Shown in pieces: positions 1 through 10,859 of a DNA stretch of 64,000 nucleotides. Position numbers and translations under genes: made by a program. The notes below the pieces were generated by a model that had not been told where the DNA came from, ran no database searches, and saw only the letters and a list, made by a program, of their open reading frames with translations. Source of the stretch: Smallanthus sonchifolius. Taxonomy: Eukaryota > Streptophyta > Magnoliopsida > Asterales > Asteraceae. The stretch is from NCBI GenBank assembly GCA_023525975.1, contig CM042042.1:47441880-47505879 (forward strand), read 5' to 3'. Numbering within the stretch: position 1 is the stretch's first letter; each line of letters starts with the position of its first letter.

Positions 1-3000
1 TTCCCAAACTGGAAGAGGCTAAGGCGGAGCCAACCGGTCAAAGATTGGACGTAGTCGCGTTGACTTTTTATGAGGTTGCAGAAGGATAGGTGCCATTGTT
101 GGACCTCGAGCTCTAGTTGGAGACCCGCTTGGCGGTGGATTTCGGAAGTGGGTTCCGTTGATGAGGTGGCGTGGAGGTACTTGAGTTGCTGGACTATGTG
201 CATTTGGACTTGGTGGCTTTCATACAAATTCCTCCACATGGCCATTAATCTGCAAGAAAATAAGATCTTTAGGGATTTTGATTTCAATTTTGAACAGAAA
301 AAGTCAAAACTGAAGGTACTAATGGTCATTACAGCTAGTACAATTTGCATCAGCGTATCAGCTGACCTACAATCCTAGTCCTTTTTTTTTACCAGATGGT
401 ACAAGATATTGCATTGAAAAATATCACAAAAATAGCAATTATCCAAGGTTTGTTATATACCTCTATAGTGGCTCTATCGTCGTGTGAAAACAAATTCACG
501 TCTATATACGTTGCATATCTACTGTTACTCGCTTATCATGTTAGTTTAGTAACAGCAAGGTACATAATCCATGATCTATGAGGCGGACGAAAAGACGATT
601 TTTAAGGATTCATGACTATAAAAAAGTAGATACTCTAATTTGATTCGCGTTTTTTCATATGAGCATATTAAAAAACATTTTTTGGGGTAACATAAGAAGG
701 CAGACACTCGAATTTGATTCGCGTATAATTTATCATGGACAAACGAAAAGATATTTTTATGGATATGCGAGTAGCAATGACAGATACTCAAATATGATTC
801 GTGTATTATTTAATATAGGCAGACAAAGAGAGTGTCACTTTCTGGGGATACGAGAGTACAAAAGTAGATACATAATCTGAGTATCATTTATTTCGGGTAT
901 GTTTTTTTGTACTCTTATTTTTATCAGACTTAAAGGCTGATTTGCGAGTAAAAGTAGATTAGCGACAAAATATTCACGTATATTAAGTGAATTTTCTAAA
1001 TGACTATAAAGTATAACACTAGGAACACTTTTGTGACTTGTACTATAATAAACATGAATGAGGTACAAATAATAAAGTCAACATGGTCAAGATATTTCCG
1101 CAATGAACCTTCCCAATTGATTTGATTTTCTCTCAAATCAAAATCGAGCCATGGTTTGGTGGTTCATGGTTCCATGATTTTAACCGGTTCATGGTTCAAT
1201 ACGGTCAATCCATATCCAGAACAAAGTTAAGAATACAAAGACTAACCCTTTAACAAGCTCAACAAGTTGCGGGTAAAGCTCTTCCTCTCGGAGTTTGACT
1301 ATTTCATCTGAAGTTGACTCGATCGCCTGAGAAGAAACCATCATTCTCGAATCCAATTTCTCAACCTCTTTCTTTGCTTTCTCGGTCTTCATATAATCAA
1401 CCCTCTTAAGCTCCATTTTCCTCAATTGTTCCACCCTCTTCGCATGCTCGATCTTTGAACTCTCCATATTCTAAAACACAAACAAAAAATACAAAATCAA
1501 ATCTTTGAACTCTTCACATTTTTAAGGACACACGAGTAACTACAATGGTAATGTCAAATGGTTACATTATGGTTACCTTAACCTCTTGATATAGCTTCTT
1601 CTCCCATGCATACAATCTCTCCACCGTCGAGCAATGACTCCCACCACTAAGACCACCACCAACCTCCCTAACCCCGCCCATGTCATCACAACCAAACACA
1701 TTTAACTTAGGCGTTGAGCTCCAGGAGCTGAACAACGGGTTCAAATTCTTCCCATACCCATGAACTTTACCTATATCACATAAACTCAAAATTCCAAATT
1801 TTGACCTTTTGAAGTCAACACTAATGTTTGTATATTCAAGATTAATGTTGGTCAACAAAAGTCTTCAAATTTGTACTATATTGCAAATAATTCAAACTAT
1901 TTAATAATCCACACAGGAAATTTGACCGGTGACAGTTCTCGCCAAAATAAGTCCCAGTAACATAATCATCATAGATTTACATATGATTCCCACTCGATTT
2001 CGCTTGTACGTCTTTTTCCATTTTGTTCAAAACTATCCTTTTGAGTGAAAACAAGCCAAAATCTATGACATTTATGCTACCGAGATTGCATGATAACGAA
2101 AGTGAAAGTTAGGACTATAATCAGTCTGATCGGTCATCATAGTTTGGATTATTAAAATCTAATTTACGAACATTGTAATTACAAGTTTAATTGCAATGTG
2201 GATTTTAGTAGTGTAATTAGCATGTTAAAGTTTCAACTAGACAAAAGAACAAACTTGTACACGTGATGAATACTCATAACATCACATCGGTATCTTGGAA
2301 ACATGCTACCCAAATTAATTAATTTAAATTATTAATTATTTAACATTTAATTTACAAAAAAATGGTTTATTTACCGGATGATCCTTGGCCGGGAAAGCTA
2401 CACGCCGGAACTTCTAACAACGCCGACAGTTTTCCGCCGGAATCCGCCGCCTGAAGAAAATACTCATCCAATTCTTTAATAATTTCCACCAAGTCTTTGA
2501 TCTTCGTCGACACCACCACCGCCATTTCGCTAGTGGTGGCCGTGGAAGCAGAGATCTTGGAAAACCCACTAACCGCCGAGGGCGGCGCCGCCACACTCGC
2601 CGCCCCAACGGTGGTAGTTACCACCGTGGTGGTCGACCTGTCTTCCCATTCTTCTTCATCTACAGTCCCTGATCTCTGTGACGCCTGCATGAACGGGTCC
2701 CAGAAATCCCACGTGGACGACGACGGCGGTGGAGGTGGCGGCGGCGGCGGAGGGAGTGGGGTGGAGGCGGTGTTGGTTGTGGATGTTGTCCATGAAGTTG
2801 GACTCATGGGTGGTGGTGGTGGGGTAGGAGTTTGGGGTGGAAGGGGTGAAGGGAGGGTGGGTGGTAAGTGGTGGTCTTGAGGGTGGTGGAGGGTGGTTTC
2901 TGCGGTGGCGAACTGGAGGAGGGCGGAGCCGGTGGTTCTTAAAGACCTTAAATACATGCTATGTGAAGCTGAAAAAGCATGTCTTGCTTTAACAAACTGT

Positions 3001-3074
3001 TTCATGTATCTTTTTCTTGCTTTGCATCTTGAAACCATTTCTTCTTTCTCTAATCTTGAATAACAACACCCCAT
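1..3074 (-). CDS. DUF630/DUF632 protein, 3' end beyond window
   Basis: Four exons are readable on the minus strand: 3074-2375, 1770-1577, 1470-1247 and 249 to the left edge. All introns are GT/AG and the joins keep frame. The start is the ATG at 3074, giving MGCCYS; an in-frame ATG six codons upstream would hide this Gly2/Cys3 N-myristoylation/palmitoylation signal. Residues 1-60 form the DUF630 domain (YSRLEKEEMVSRCKARKRYM). A Pro-rich linker with a run of prolines follows. The DUF632 domain starts in exon 2 (RLYAWEKKLYQEVK) and runs through exon 3 (KAKKEVEKLDSRMMVSSQAI) and exon 4 (LYESHQVQMHIVQQLKYL; SLTGWLRLSLFQ). Family members include plant NRG2-like and REL2-like proteins, linked to nitrate signalling and leaf shape; that role is family knowledge, not visible here. 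About 455 codons are present; relatives are usually 650-800 aa, so the C-terminus lies outside. Confidence 0.93.
620..1075. repeat. Degenerate intronic repeat with GATTCGCGT core
   Basis: This lies in the 997-bp third intron of the DUF632 gene. The motif TACTCTAATTTGATTCGCGT and close variants recur with GATTCGCGT cores at 642, 716 and 795, spaced about 75-80 bp. Related blocks with 'aaagtagatac' and 'attcacgtata' continue to about 1075. Similar wording (gcgtatctacttttactc, aaagtagatacgcgaat) appears in a CDPK intron at 46660-46900, so this is probably a decayed dispersed element rather than a host regulatory array. Confidence 0.5.
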
Positions 3075-3756
3075 TTCACTCAAATTCTTCAAGATCTTGC
3101 TAAAATGGAATATGGGTTTTTCTGGGTGTGTTTTGATCTTTCAAGAACATGAAAAAAGACACAATCTTGATCATTTTTCATTAAATCCCATCTGGGTGTT
3201 GGTTAGTTGTTCAAGAAAGTGAAAAGGAAGACAAAATGTTGATCATTTTTCATGAAATTTCATGTGGGAGTTTGTTAATTTTGAAAGGGAGTGTGGTTTA
3301 GATGGTTTTGAGTGTGGAGGGTAGTGAAGTGGGGGAGGAGAGGGTGAAGACAAGTCTTGAGAAGTACAGCAGAAAGAGCACAAACAGTGTTGGACAGAGT
3401 GCAAAGGAGAGCTTTAATGTTTTTTGTAAATTGTAATTAAGTTTTTTAGTGACTAGAATGCCCCTATAATTTAGTGAATTTAAGTTAAATGAATCATATT
3501 ATCAATGTTAAAATATCATTAACTTATTAGATTTTACTTAATAAACTACTCGTTTTAGTAGTTGTGCTTTTGGATTGTGCAAACGAATCCCATTTCCCGT
3601 TATTTTTACTAAATGTTGGGTTTGTTCTTCCTAAATTATTTATTTTTTTTAATGTCGTTACAACTTTAAAATCTCTGAATTGAAATTCAACCGATAAACC
3701 TCAAATTCTGGTAATACATTCTCCGTGATCATAGAGGCGGCGCAATGATTGGAGAG
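3075..3756. other. 5' flank of DUF632 gene, no other gene seen
   Basis: The first 350 bp left of 3420 (minus-strand upstream of the ATG) are purine/pyrimidine biased and look like 5' UTR and proximal promoter. Two near-repeats occur at 3140-3190 and 3215-3260 (a 'ttgatcatttttcat' phrase after a 'caagaa' tract). No convincing TATA box or second gene was found. Confidence 0.4.
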
Positions 3757-3904
3757 TAGGGGCGGACCTACATAGCCCGGAGGGGGTTCACCGGAACCCC
3801 CCGAATTTTGAAATTTATATAGAACGGTATGTAAAAACACTGAGGTGAACCCCTTAAAAAACATAGAGTGAACCCCCTGAAAAAAATTCCTGGATCCGCC
3901 ATTG
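3757..3904. mobile_element. hAT-type MITE with 8-bp target duplication
   Basis: A 148-bp non-coding element starts TAGGGGCGGACC and ends GGATCCGCCATTG, a decayed form of the CAGGGGCGGA...TCCGCCCCTG termini seen elsewhere in the window. It is flanked by TTGGAGAG at 3749-3756 and again at 3905-3912, an exact 8-bp duplication as expected for hAT insertion. Confidence 0.72.
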
Positions 3905-3914
3905 TTGGAGAGTA

Positions 3915-5295
3915 CCTAAAGACATCGATAAGAGAGGCTCACTTGCTAAATCCATGTTTCTTGGTTTTCATATCGTCATTATCTTCTACTAACAACTTAC
4001 TGAATTCTGTAATCCTAAAAATCTTAACCTCGAGGGGATTTCTTATAATAAATCCTCAATTTAGGAACCATAAGCTTATAGTGACCATCTTTTTTTGAGA
4101 TCTCATGTAGATTGTGAGCAGCTGCTAATTTGAGTATTGACACAACCCCTATGAGCATGTGCTAGTTCAACTTCGCAAGAGGGGGGGAGGGGGGGGGCAT
4201 TGATTTCTATTTCTAGATATTCGTGCTAGTTTGAATGTTGCCGCAACTCCTATGAAAACGTGCTACTCGGTATATATAGGGGTGAGTTATAATGTAAACC
4301 CGCTTGAGTTGAGAAAAAAACCCGTGAAAACCTTATCAAAAATCAAAATGCTTTTTTGGGTAGCTGCTATATATAATTTCAACATGATTTTTCATTTTAT
4401 ACTTTTCCTACGTTATTAACAATATAGTTAGAGGCGATGCCAGTACTTTGTGACCTATAATATAAACTAATACTACTAGATCAGTTACGATGTTTTGTTA
4501 TCAACCTTATTACAAAAACTAGTGAGACACTTTTCGGAGGGATCGCCTGTAGCAACTCCGATGTGGGCGACGATGGAGTGGCCACATCGGATGAACTATG
4601 AGAGGACGATGATTTGATGAGGTTTCCAAGGTGGAGGCTTTCTATGGTTTGGTCGAATCCACAATATACTTGAAGAAGTGATTTTGAGCAAAGTGAACAA
4701 GACCCGGTGAGGGATTCAAGTAAGCCTCTCTCTTCGAGTATTTCGACGAAGCTAGGAAGAGTATGGTATAGGATTGCTGCGTTGATTTTCTAGAGCGTAA
4801 GTTTTGGAGATGCAGATGGAACGAAAAGCGACTAGGGGTTATTTCGTAAATTATATACATTCTTGAGCTTTCCTTTTAAACATTGAGTGAATTCCATTAA
4901 TTAAAAGATTTTGTTGAAAATAATTCTAATTCCAATTCCTTCTATTAGCCAAAACATGAAGGAATAAAGTTTAAAATCCAATTTCATTAAATTCCTGTGA
5001 ACCAAACAAGTCCTAAGAATTCGCATATTAGTCGGATAATAAATAGGATTTGTGGTTGAAGATTGTTACGTAAATGTTATCATTCACATTTGTCAAAATT
5101 AAGGTTTTAGTTTGAAAGAAAATTAGGTTTTTGCTCATCATCAACATCCTTTCCTTTCCTTTTCCTTTGATCTCAAAAAAAAAAAGTTAAGTTTCTCAAT
5201 TACCAAACAAAGTCACCCAAAAAATATACATCATTTATAGAGTCAAACGTTAACCTAAACATGATGATTACATTTTTCTTGCAACTTGAAATGAA
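3915..5295. other. Intergenic stretch with short duplication and G-run
   Basis: No gene was recognised. A phrase around 4131-4175 ('caacccctatgagcatgtgcta') recurs in altered form at 4240-4267, giving a roughly 105-bp imperfect tandem duplication. Between the copies lies a G-rich run at 4180-4197. The stretch at 4540-4860 has higher GC and could be an old gene fragment, but no family was recognised on either strand. Confidence 0.3.
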
Positions 5296-5829
5296 TCAAC
5301 TTTGACTATAAATGAATGGATCATGCTTATCAAAAGGGGAAAGTCCCTCATAATTCCCAGCAGGATCATACTCACATACAATATAAGTGCTCTTGCCATT
5401 GCAATTAGACTTTGCACACCCTATTTTCTTGGTGTCTCGCCACATTATTTGTGTGTAATGACCACATTTTTGCCTGGGCATGCATGTATTTGTTTTCCTG
5501 TTATAATACTTTTGTTCTTTCATCCAAGCATAGACAGCATCCTTGGGGCTCCATTTGAGGGACTTGGCAGCATTACCCCAAAACAAGTTTTCTCCATAGG
5601 GTCCGTCGGAGTGTTTTAAAGCGCAATCGCGAGCATGGGATAATGCATGCTTGTTTGCATAATCGGCGAGTGTTTGATCATAGGTAAATGGTGTCATACC
5701 TGCCTGGACTCGCGCCTTGTTATGAGCTTCAAGAAATTCTCTGTCATCTTGTGTTGTCGCGTTTGCTTTATGTGATACAATAAAAATAACAACAATATAG
5801 GAAAGAATCAAGTTTTCGTTTTGTTTCAT
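5296..5829 (-). CDS. Pathogenesis-related protein 1 (CAP/PR-1)
   Basis: Single exon encoding 177 aa from the ATG at 5829. An in-frame ATG at 5853 would add eight polar residues ahead of the signal peptide, so the inner start is preferred. Residues 1-24 form a secretion signal with hydrophobic core ILSYIVVIFIVSH. The mature protein is a CAP domain: EFLEAHNKAR (first His), GENLFWG, the CAP1 signature GHYTQIMWRDTKKIGCA and the CAP2-like YIVCEYDPAGNY. Six cysteines are present, matching the three conserved disulfides. PR-1 proteins are secreted to the apoplast, bind sterols and are induced in defence. The C-terminal CAPE1-type segment reads CEYDPAGNYEGLSPF; the usual CNY is CEY and the usual PY is PF. 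An intronless structure is normal for PR-1. No TATA box is obvious. Confidence 0.94.
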   Translation of the reverse strand: MKQNENLILSYIVVIFIVSHKANATTQDDREFLEAHNKARVQAGMTPFTYDQTLADYANKHALSHARDCALKHSDGPYGENLFWGNAAKSLKWSPKDAVYAWMKEQKYYNRKTNTCMPRQKCGHYTQIMWRDTKKIGCAKSNCNGKSTYIVCEYDPAGNYEGLSPFDKHDPFIYSQS

Positions 5830-6054
5830 TTCATTCTTGTCTAAGATAAACAAGATAGGAAGAGAGAATTAAAAATAAGGAGTTAAACAAAATATTTGGC
5901 TCAAATAGTTCCTTAAAAAAGGACAATCCGTCCACTATTTTATGTGGATAGTATTTTACATTTTACAAACTTTATTTGTATCAATCTTGAGTCCTTATAT
6001 AAATATGGTTTGTTTTTCTTTTGTTTTTTTTTTCCATTAAAAGAGTTGTATACA

Positions 6055-6410
6055 AGGGAGGAACTTAATAGGGGTCAGAGGAGGCCCATGACCTCCTATT
6101 TTTTGTTTAAAAGTATTGATTTCGGCTCATTAGTTTTATTTCATATTAGTTATATTGTTTGGTTCCTTTCTAATCCATATCAAAAGTCCAAATCTGTTCA
6201 ACAAATTCACAAATTTTTTTAGCTTTTCCTCATTTTTTTACTCAGAAGTATTAATTTCGGCCCACAAAGTTTATTTTAATATTAGTTATAGTGTTTGAGC
6301 CCTTTCTAATCCAGACTAAAAGCCCAAATTTGTTATAGAAATCCACTAAAAATTTTAGTTTTTTCATGTGTTGTACTTTCGGCCCCCCAATTTATTTATT
6401 CAAGTTCTGT
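6055..6410. repeat. Non-coding repeat with internal duplication
   Basis: Two successive blocks (about 6095-6230 and 6240-6370) share 'agtattgatttcggct', 'tttatttcatattagttat' and 'cctttctaatccat' in the same order, giving an imperfect tandem duplication of about 145 bp. A reverse-complement relative lies at about 33765-33935 (gattaggaggggcccat; aatttttagtggatttgt). It is probably a decayed MITE family. The borders are not resolved. Confidence 0.5.
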
Positions 6411-6569
6411 CACTAGTTATATATTTATCATTTTATAAAAGCTTAAACGAGTTATTTATTATTAAACCTTAAGAAGAAGTGTTGGTGGCCATTGTGGTGA
6501 GGCCACCTGCACTTCTTTTACTTTATGTTAGTTTTCCAAAATATAAACAAACATGTTGGCTGGTGTGTT

Positions 6570-6660
6570 TGTTAGTTAGAGTGGCTAGCAAGCACAAATC
6601 CTAAGGTTTGTGGTGGTGTACAATGTTCGAGTCCTACTAAGTCCTTTTTTTTCCTTCTCT
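6570..6660 (+). repeat. tRNA-like SINE head (decayed)
   Basis: A box-A-like GTGGCTAGCAAG is followed about 45 bp later by a good box B, TGTTCGAGTCC, then a T-rich tract. This fits the 5' end of a tRNA-derived SINE. No target duplication was found, so the body is probably truncated. Confidence 0.4.
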
Positions 6661-7430
6661 TTTTTACATTTTTTTAATTAATGTATTTTGTTAAATTATT
6701 AGGCCGTAATGTGTAAGGTATAATACTTTTTTCTACGTATGTTTCAAATTTTAATCAAATTTTATATACTCGTTCTAAACTTTCTTGATATTATGTATAC
6801 TTAATCAAATTTTAAAATATTAAATGTACCCTTCTTCTATAATTGACAGTTTATGATGGTTTTACCTTTTTATTCTTCACTTGGCTTTTGAAATTAAAAG
6901 AAACAAAATTAAAAACTTAAGGTAGCAAATTTAAAAAATGAGCTAACATTGAATTTGACATCCTGGTGATAAGGTGTCTCTCTTTTATTCAAGGGGTTAA
7001 GAGTTTAAATCCTATAAGATGCAGGTGTGTGTGGTTAATAAGAGTAGACTGAGAGTTGTTTTTAAAAAAGCCCCCTACAATCTTTGCCGTAACGACACGT
7101 GTCTTAATTGTTGCATCCTGTCTACAGTGAAATCATACTTGCTAGCACTAGTGGTTGCTAGTGTGTTCACTATACCATTGCTTGATTTCGACATATACAT
7201 TGATTGATAAACTAGGGCACCAGGATTTTTAGATGCTATTGAATTAGATGAAATGATTTCGGATGATATTGGATGAGGGTTTCACTCGAGCAACCTCTTT
7301 ATTATCCATGGATAGAAGAAAGATTTTGCCTCATTCATCTCCATACATGTCAATAGCTCTGTGTGGGTCCGTGAGATTTTACTTGATAAATACAAAATTA
7401 GAGAAAGTAGTTGAGATATTAAGAAAGTTT
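6661..7430. other. AT-rich intergenic DNA
   Basis: No gene was recognised. At about 6960-7030 a second weak tRNA-like pair (TGGTGATAAGG then AGAGTTTAAATCC) may be another SINE remnant. The remainder is AT-rich single-copy-looking sequence. Confidence 0.3.

Positions 7431-7431
<1 letters not shown>

Positions 7432-7473
<42 letters not shown>
7432..7473. repeat. (AT)n microsatellite
   Basis: An uninterrupted AT dinucleotide run of about 40 bp, immediately before the palindromic array. Confidence 0.95.
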
Positions 7474-7474
<1 letters not shown>

Positions 7475-7495
7475 CTAGGTAAATGAACTGATGAA

Positions 7496-7626
7496 GCACG
7501 ATCGTGCCTCATGAGTTGGCACGATTGTGCCTCAAGCCAAGGCATGGTTGTGCCTCAAGTTAAGACATGGTCGTGCCTTATGCTCAGTCACGGTTGTGCC
7601 TCATGTCTAGGCACGGTCGTGCCTGA
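7496..7626. repeat. Array of GCACG(A/G)T(C/T)GTGC palindromes
   Basis: Six near-identical units of 22-26 bp, each centred on a palindrome such as GCACGATCGTGC and joined by 'ctcatg/ctcaag' linkers. The layout resembles the palindrome arrays inside LTRs elsewhere in this window, but no LTR border was found here. Confidence 0.8.
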
Positions 7627-7940
7627 CCATATATTACTGTTCAATTCCTAAATTTTTTCAATAAAGAGGAGAATTCTCCAACTAAAAACATCACATGTGA
7701 GTAAATAGTTGAGACTTTATGTGTAACTTTTAAAAAGTTAGGATCAAATGTAATATTTTGACTTAGGATAGACCCTCTATGTAATTTAGCCCTTTCCTTA
7801 TTTTTTGTCATACAAAAAATTAGTGTAATTTTAAAACGAAATGAAGTGAAACGGAGACAAGTGCCCAAAGAAATATTAGGCTTTTGGCCCAGGGGTATCC
7901 CGATCCCATGCCGAGAAATTAAATAAAGACTATTGTAATC

Positions 7941-8251
7941 ACTGGCTTTGGTCCAGTGGTAAGGCAATGAAGGATTGAACGAAGCCACGTAAGTTCAAAC
8001 CCGAGCCAACTCGGGTTTTAGTTCGGAGTGCGTTACGCTAGCGGGTCTTGGCCCGTGTAGCGGCGCAACTGCTGTCAAGTGGCAGCAGTCTCCATGGTTT
8101 CCCAGGGAACGCCTAACCCCTCGCTCTGAACCCGCAGGCCCGCTTCAGACAACGTATTGGTCAAGTATTGAGGGGTGATAGGTCTCCGACTTGTCGGAGA
8201 TGCGACTGCCACTCAAAAATGAAAGTCGCCGTTCAAAAAAAATAAAAAATA
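7941..8251 (+). mobile_element. tRNA-derived SINE with 20-bp target duplication
   Basis: The head has a box A (TGGTCCAGTGG) and a box B-like AGTTCAAACCC. A 200-bp GC-richer body follows, and the element ends in an A-rich tail. The flanks 7921-7940 and 8252-8271 are the same 20-bp sequence (AAATAAAGACTATTGT then A/C, ATC) with one mismatch, which is a clear target-site duplication. SINEs are transcribed by RNA polymerase III and mobilised by LINE proteins. The intact tail and near-perfect duplication suggest fairly recent insertion. Confidence 0.88.
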
Positions 8252-8512
8252 AAATAAAGACTATTGTCATCGAGTTAATTGTTTGACTTTTTCATGCAAT
8301 ATTTAGTCTCGTATTAAGTTGAGTCTTTGTCCCAACTTAGTATGGATTCAAAGAGGCTACAACAATGGAATGCAAGATTTGTAACCAAAGAAAGCTTTAT
8401 TGCTTACAAGAGAATTAGGATGATATATAAATAAAACTTGCTGCATTTTAAGGTGCCTTGATCAAATTAGTGTCTCTTTATTTATACTACTTTGCCCGAC
8501 GTTGCGAATTAA

Positions 8513-9225
8513 CACTACTAGAAATCTTACCAGTTTCGTCAAACCAGTCTTGACAACATATGTCGTCGAGATAGAGAACCCAGATACGATGACATGTCGT
8601 CGGGGATGGTCTCATCCCAATTTTCATTTTTTCACCTTTTCTCGACGACATGTCGTCGGCGATGGTCAAGCGGGAAAAGGTGAAACTTTTTGGCGCTTAT
8701 CCAATACTAATCTTGACGACATGTCGTCGAGATTGATAATCATAATTTTTTTTTTCCTTTTTTTACCTGTAAAATATTAAACATTTTTTATTTAAAGAAA
8801 TTACCTAATCTCGATGACATGTCATCGAGATTGGTATATAATAAAAAAATATTTTTATTTAATAATTAAAATAATTTTAAAAAAAGACCCAATCTTGACG
8901 AAATGTCATCGAGACTGGTCTGACCTGGTGTTATGTAAACGGAAATCCTTTTCCTCGTCATTTGACCCCCTTTTTTCTCTCTACCTTTCTGTCAGCTTTC
9001 ATCCCAAATCTGGCCATTTTACTTCAAAATTCACCGTGTTCCACCTCCTCTACCACCATTACTCGTCTTATTCAAGGGGTTAGACCCTATTTCGACTCTT
9101 TTTTAGTTGTAATTTTTCACTCTAATTGCAAATTTTTAATATAGATCTTGTGTAGGTGAGGTTTTTGGTTAAGTGAACGGATTGGAAGCTAGATTGAGGG
9201 TTTCCCGACGACATCTCGTCGTTTC
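8513..9225 (+). mobile_element. CACTA (En/Spm-like) transposon end
   Basis: The terminus CACTACTAGAAA at 8513 matches the CACTA superfamily inverted repeat. Inside it, palindromes of the form CGACGACATGTCGTCG (exact at 8643-8658) or close variants recur near 8556, 8590, 8643, 8713, 8813, 8895 and 9206. They fit the subterminal repeats that bind transposase in this superfamily. The region after 8950 looks like an untranslated leader. No transposase ORF and no partner terminus (TTTCTAGTAGTG) was found, so this is a partial or deleted copy. Confidence 0.72.
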
Positions 9226-9229
9226 AAGA

Positions 9230-9890
9230 AAGAATTCAGAAGTAATATGTATATATTTTGTGTTTATAGGTGTATTTGGGTAGTTTTGTATAAATGTATA
9301 AATATATTTGTGTAATATTTTGGTAATATGTATATGTTTGAGAGATTTAGTTTTGTATAGTTGTTTTAATCGTTTTTTATTTGAATAATATAGATGAATA
9401 TATAAATGTATGTATTATTTATGAAATTGATGGTTAATTTATATAGATATATAATATGTATTATTTGTGAAATTATAGATTTATATAGATGTATAAGTAT
9501 ATAAATGTATAGATTATTTGTGAAATTGATATATTTTAGGTTTGTATAGATATATTATTGATGGGTCGTGACATTATGGATATCTGGCATAGTATCATCT
9601 AACACCTAGTTCATTTTATAGTGACTTTAAAGTCTAACCACGTTTCTTTTTGTGTTTAACCACATTAATGTGATCTCCTCCATCGTTTAAAATTCGTTTT
9701 CCGCCACGTGTTAATATCACAAAATCACTTAAGGTGAAAAATAATAATATTATAATAATAACAATAATAGAAAAATAGAATAACTTTATTATAAACTAAG
9801 ATTAAAAGAAAAGGTGGGTTTGTGAATTTCTATTTCTTTGGATTTTTGCCACCAAAGTTTTATAGTTTTTTTTTTTACTTTTTTAATATT
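9230..9890. other. AT-rich stretch with TATAGATGTATAA-type repeats
   Basis: From 9240 to 9550 there are many diverged copies of a 'tatagatgtataagtata' phrase, and the rest is AT-rich. No gene was recognised. The stretch may belong to the interior of the CACTA element. Confidence 0.3.
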
Positions 9891-9892
9891 TT

Positions 9893-10653
9893 CATTTTCA
9901 ACCCTTATACTATATAATATACGTTTTAGCCCGTTTTATTTTTTATTAATTTCGTTTTTCTTTAATAACTTTCGTTCGTTAACTTTTTTTCAAAATACGG
10001 AGGGCGCGACTGTTTTTAGTTTTTTTTTGTCAATGTTTCGATATAATTTTTTTTCCGTTTTCAACCCTTATACTATATAATATACGCTTTTAGCCCTATT
10101 CATTTTCTATTAATTTCGTTTTTCTTTAATAACTTTCGCTCGTTAAGTTTTTTCAAAATACGGAGGGCGCGGCTGTTTTTAGTTTTTTTTGTCAACGTTC
10201 CAATATAATTTTTTTTAAACGGAGTTGTATTCAAAATCTAAGGTTTTTTTTATCGTTACCTATAGCGAGAGCCGTTACCGTTGTCGTTCCGTGACGAGCC
10301 GAACCTGTTATGAGCGAACATCATTTTCGGTATTGATATTATCGGAAACCGTATCGGTATTCACTTTTATGGTTTCCGACGACCCGATCCATTAATTTTT
10401 TTTATTATTTAGTTTTATGTTTCTCTTTGATTAATATTATTTTTATCGTTGCACTTACGTTTTACTTACGTTTTAAAATTGTCAACGTTCTGCTTTAAAT
10501 TTTATTGAAAACGGAGTTGTATTCAAATTCGAGTGTTTTTTTCGTATCATACACTATAACGAGTCTACGATTCGATTTAACTTTTATCCGGGCAAACGAG
10601 TCAAACCGATAACAACCAGGCTCCCGCCGCGAAGCACGGGAGTTAAAAACTAG
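9893..10653 (+). mobile_element. Helitron-like repeat with CTAGT 3' end
   Basis: The 3' side ends CTCCCG-loop-CGGGAG followed by TTAAAAACTAG and then T at 10654. This is the hairpin-plus-CTRR(T) signature of a Helitron. Upstream, a block of about 160 bp is present twice in tandem (about 9893-10045 and 10053-10210), sharing 'cccttatactatataatata', 'tttctttaataactttcg' and 'caaaatacggagggcgcg'. Part of it recurs at 10470-10540. The 5' TC terminus was not fixed, so the left border is approximate. Confidence 0.5.
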
Positions 10654-10776
10654 TTTGAATAAAAGCGAAAGCAAGTTAGGAATTTTTTTTACATTTAAAC
10701 TGGAGACCACTGTTTGCTGTTCAAACTGTTTGAATTAACTTTGCTAAGAAATATTAAGGTGTCGAATAAATAACAT

Positions 10777-10850
10777 GGCCTATTAGCTCAGTTGGTTAGA
10801 GCGTCGTGCTAATAACGCGAAGGTCGCAGGTTCGAGACCTGCATGGGCCA
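10777..10850 (+). tRNA. tRNA-Ile (anticodon AAT)
   Basis: A 74-nt cloverleaf folds fully. The acceptor stem is GGCCTAT paired with ATGGGCC, with discriminator A. The D arm is AGCTCAGTTGGTTAGAGC. The anticodon stem TCGTG/CGCGA encloses loop CTAATAA with anticodon AAT. The T arm is GCAGG-TTCGAGA-CCTGC. Box A and box B are intact and a T-run follows at 10860. No CCA is encoded and no intron is seen, as expected for a nuclear gene. Confidence 0.97.
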
Positions 10851-10859
10851 TTTAATTAG

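Noticed and set aside
1..378. Plus-strand 102-codon frame at the left edge
   Set aside because: The minus strand here encodes a clear DUF632 exon (LYESHQVQMHIVQQLKYL), so the plus frame is a shadow.
2497..2880. 127-codon plus-strand frame rich in Val, Ser and Gly
   Set aside because: It is antisense to the Pro-rich exon 1 of the DUF630/632 gene. Its composition is explained by the complement of proline codons.
7641..7988. 115-codon minus-strand frame
   Set aside because: It runs from AT-rich spacer into the SINE target duplication and head. No domain or start context supports it.
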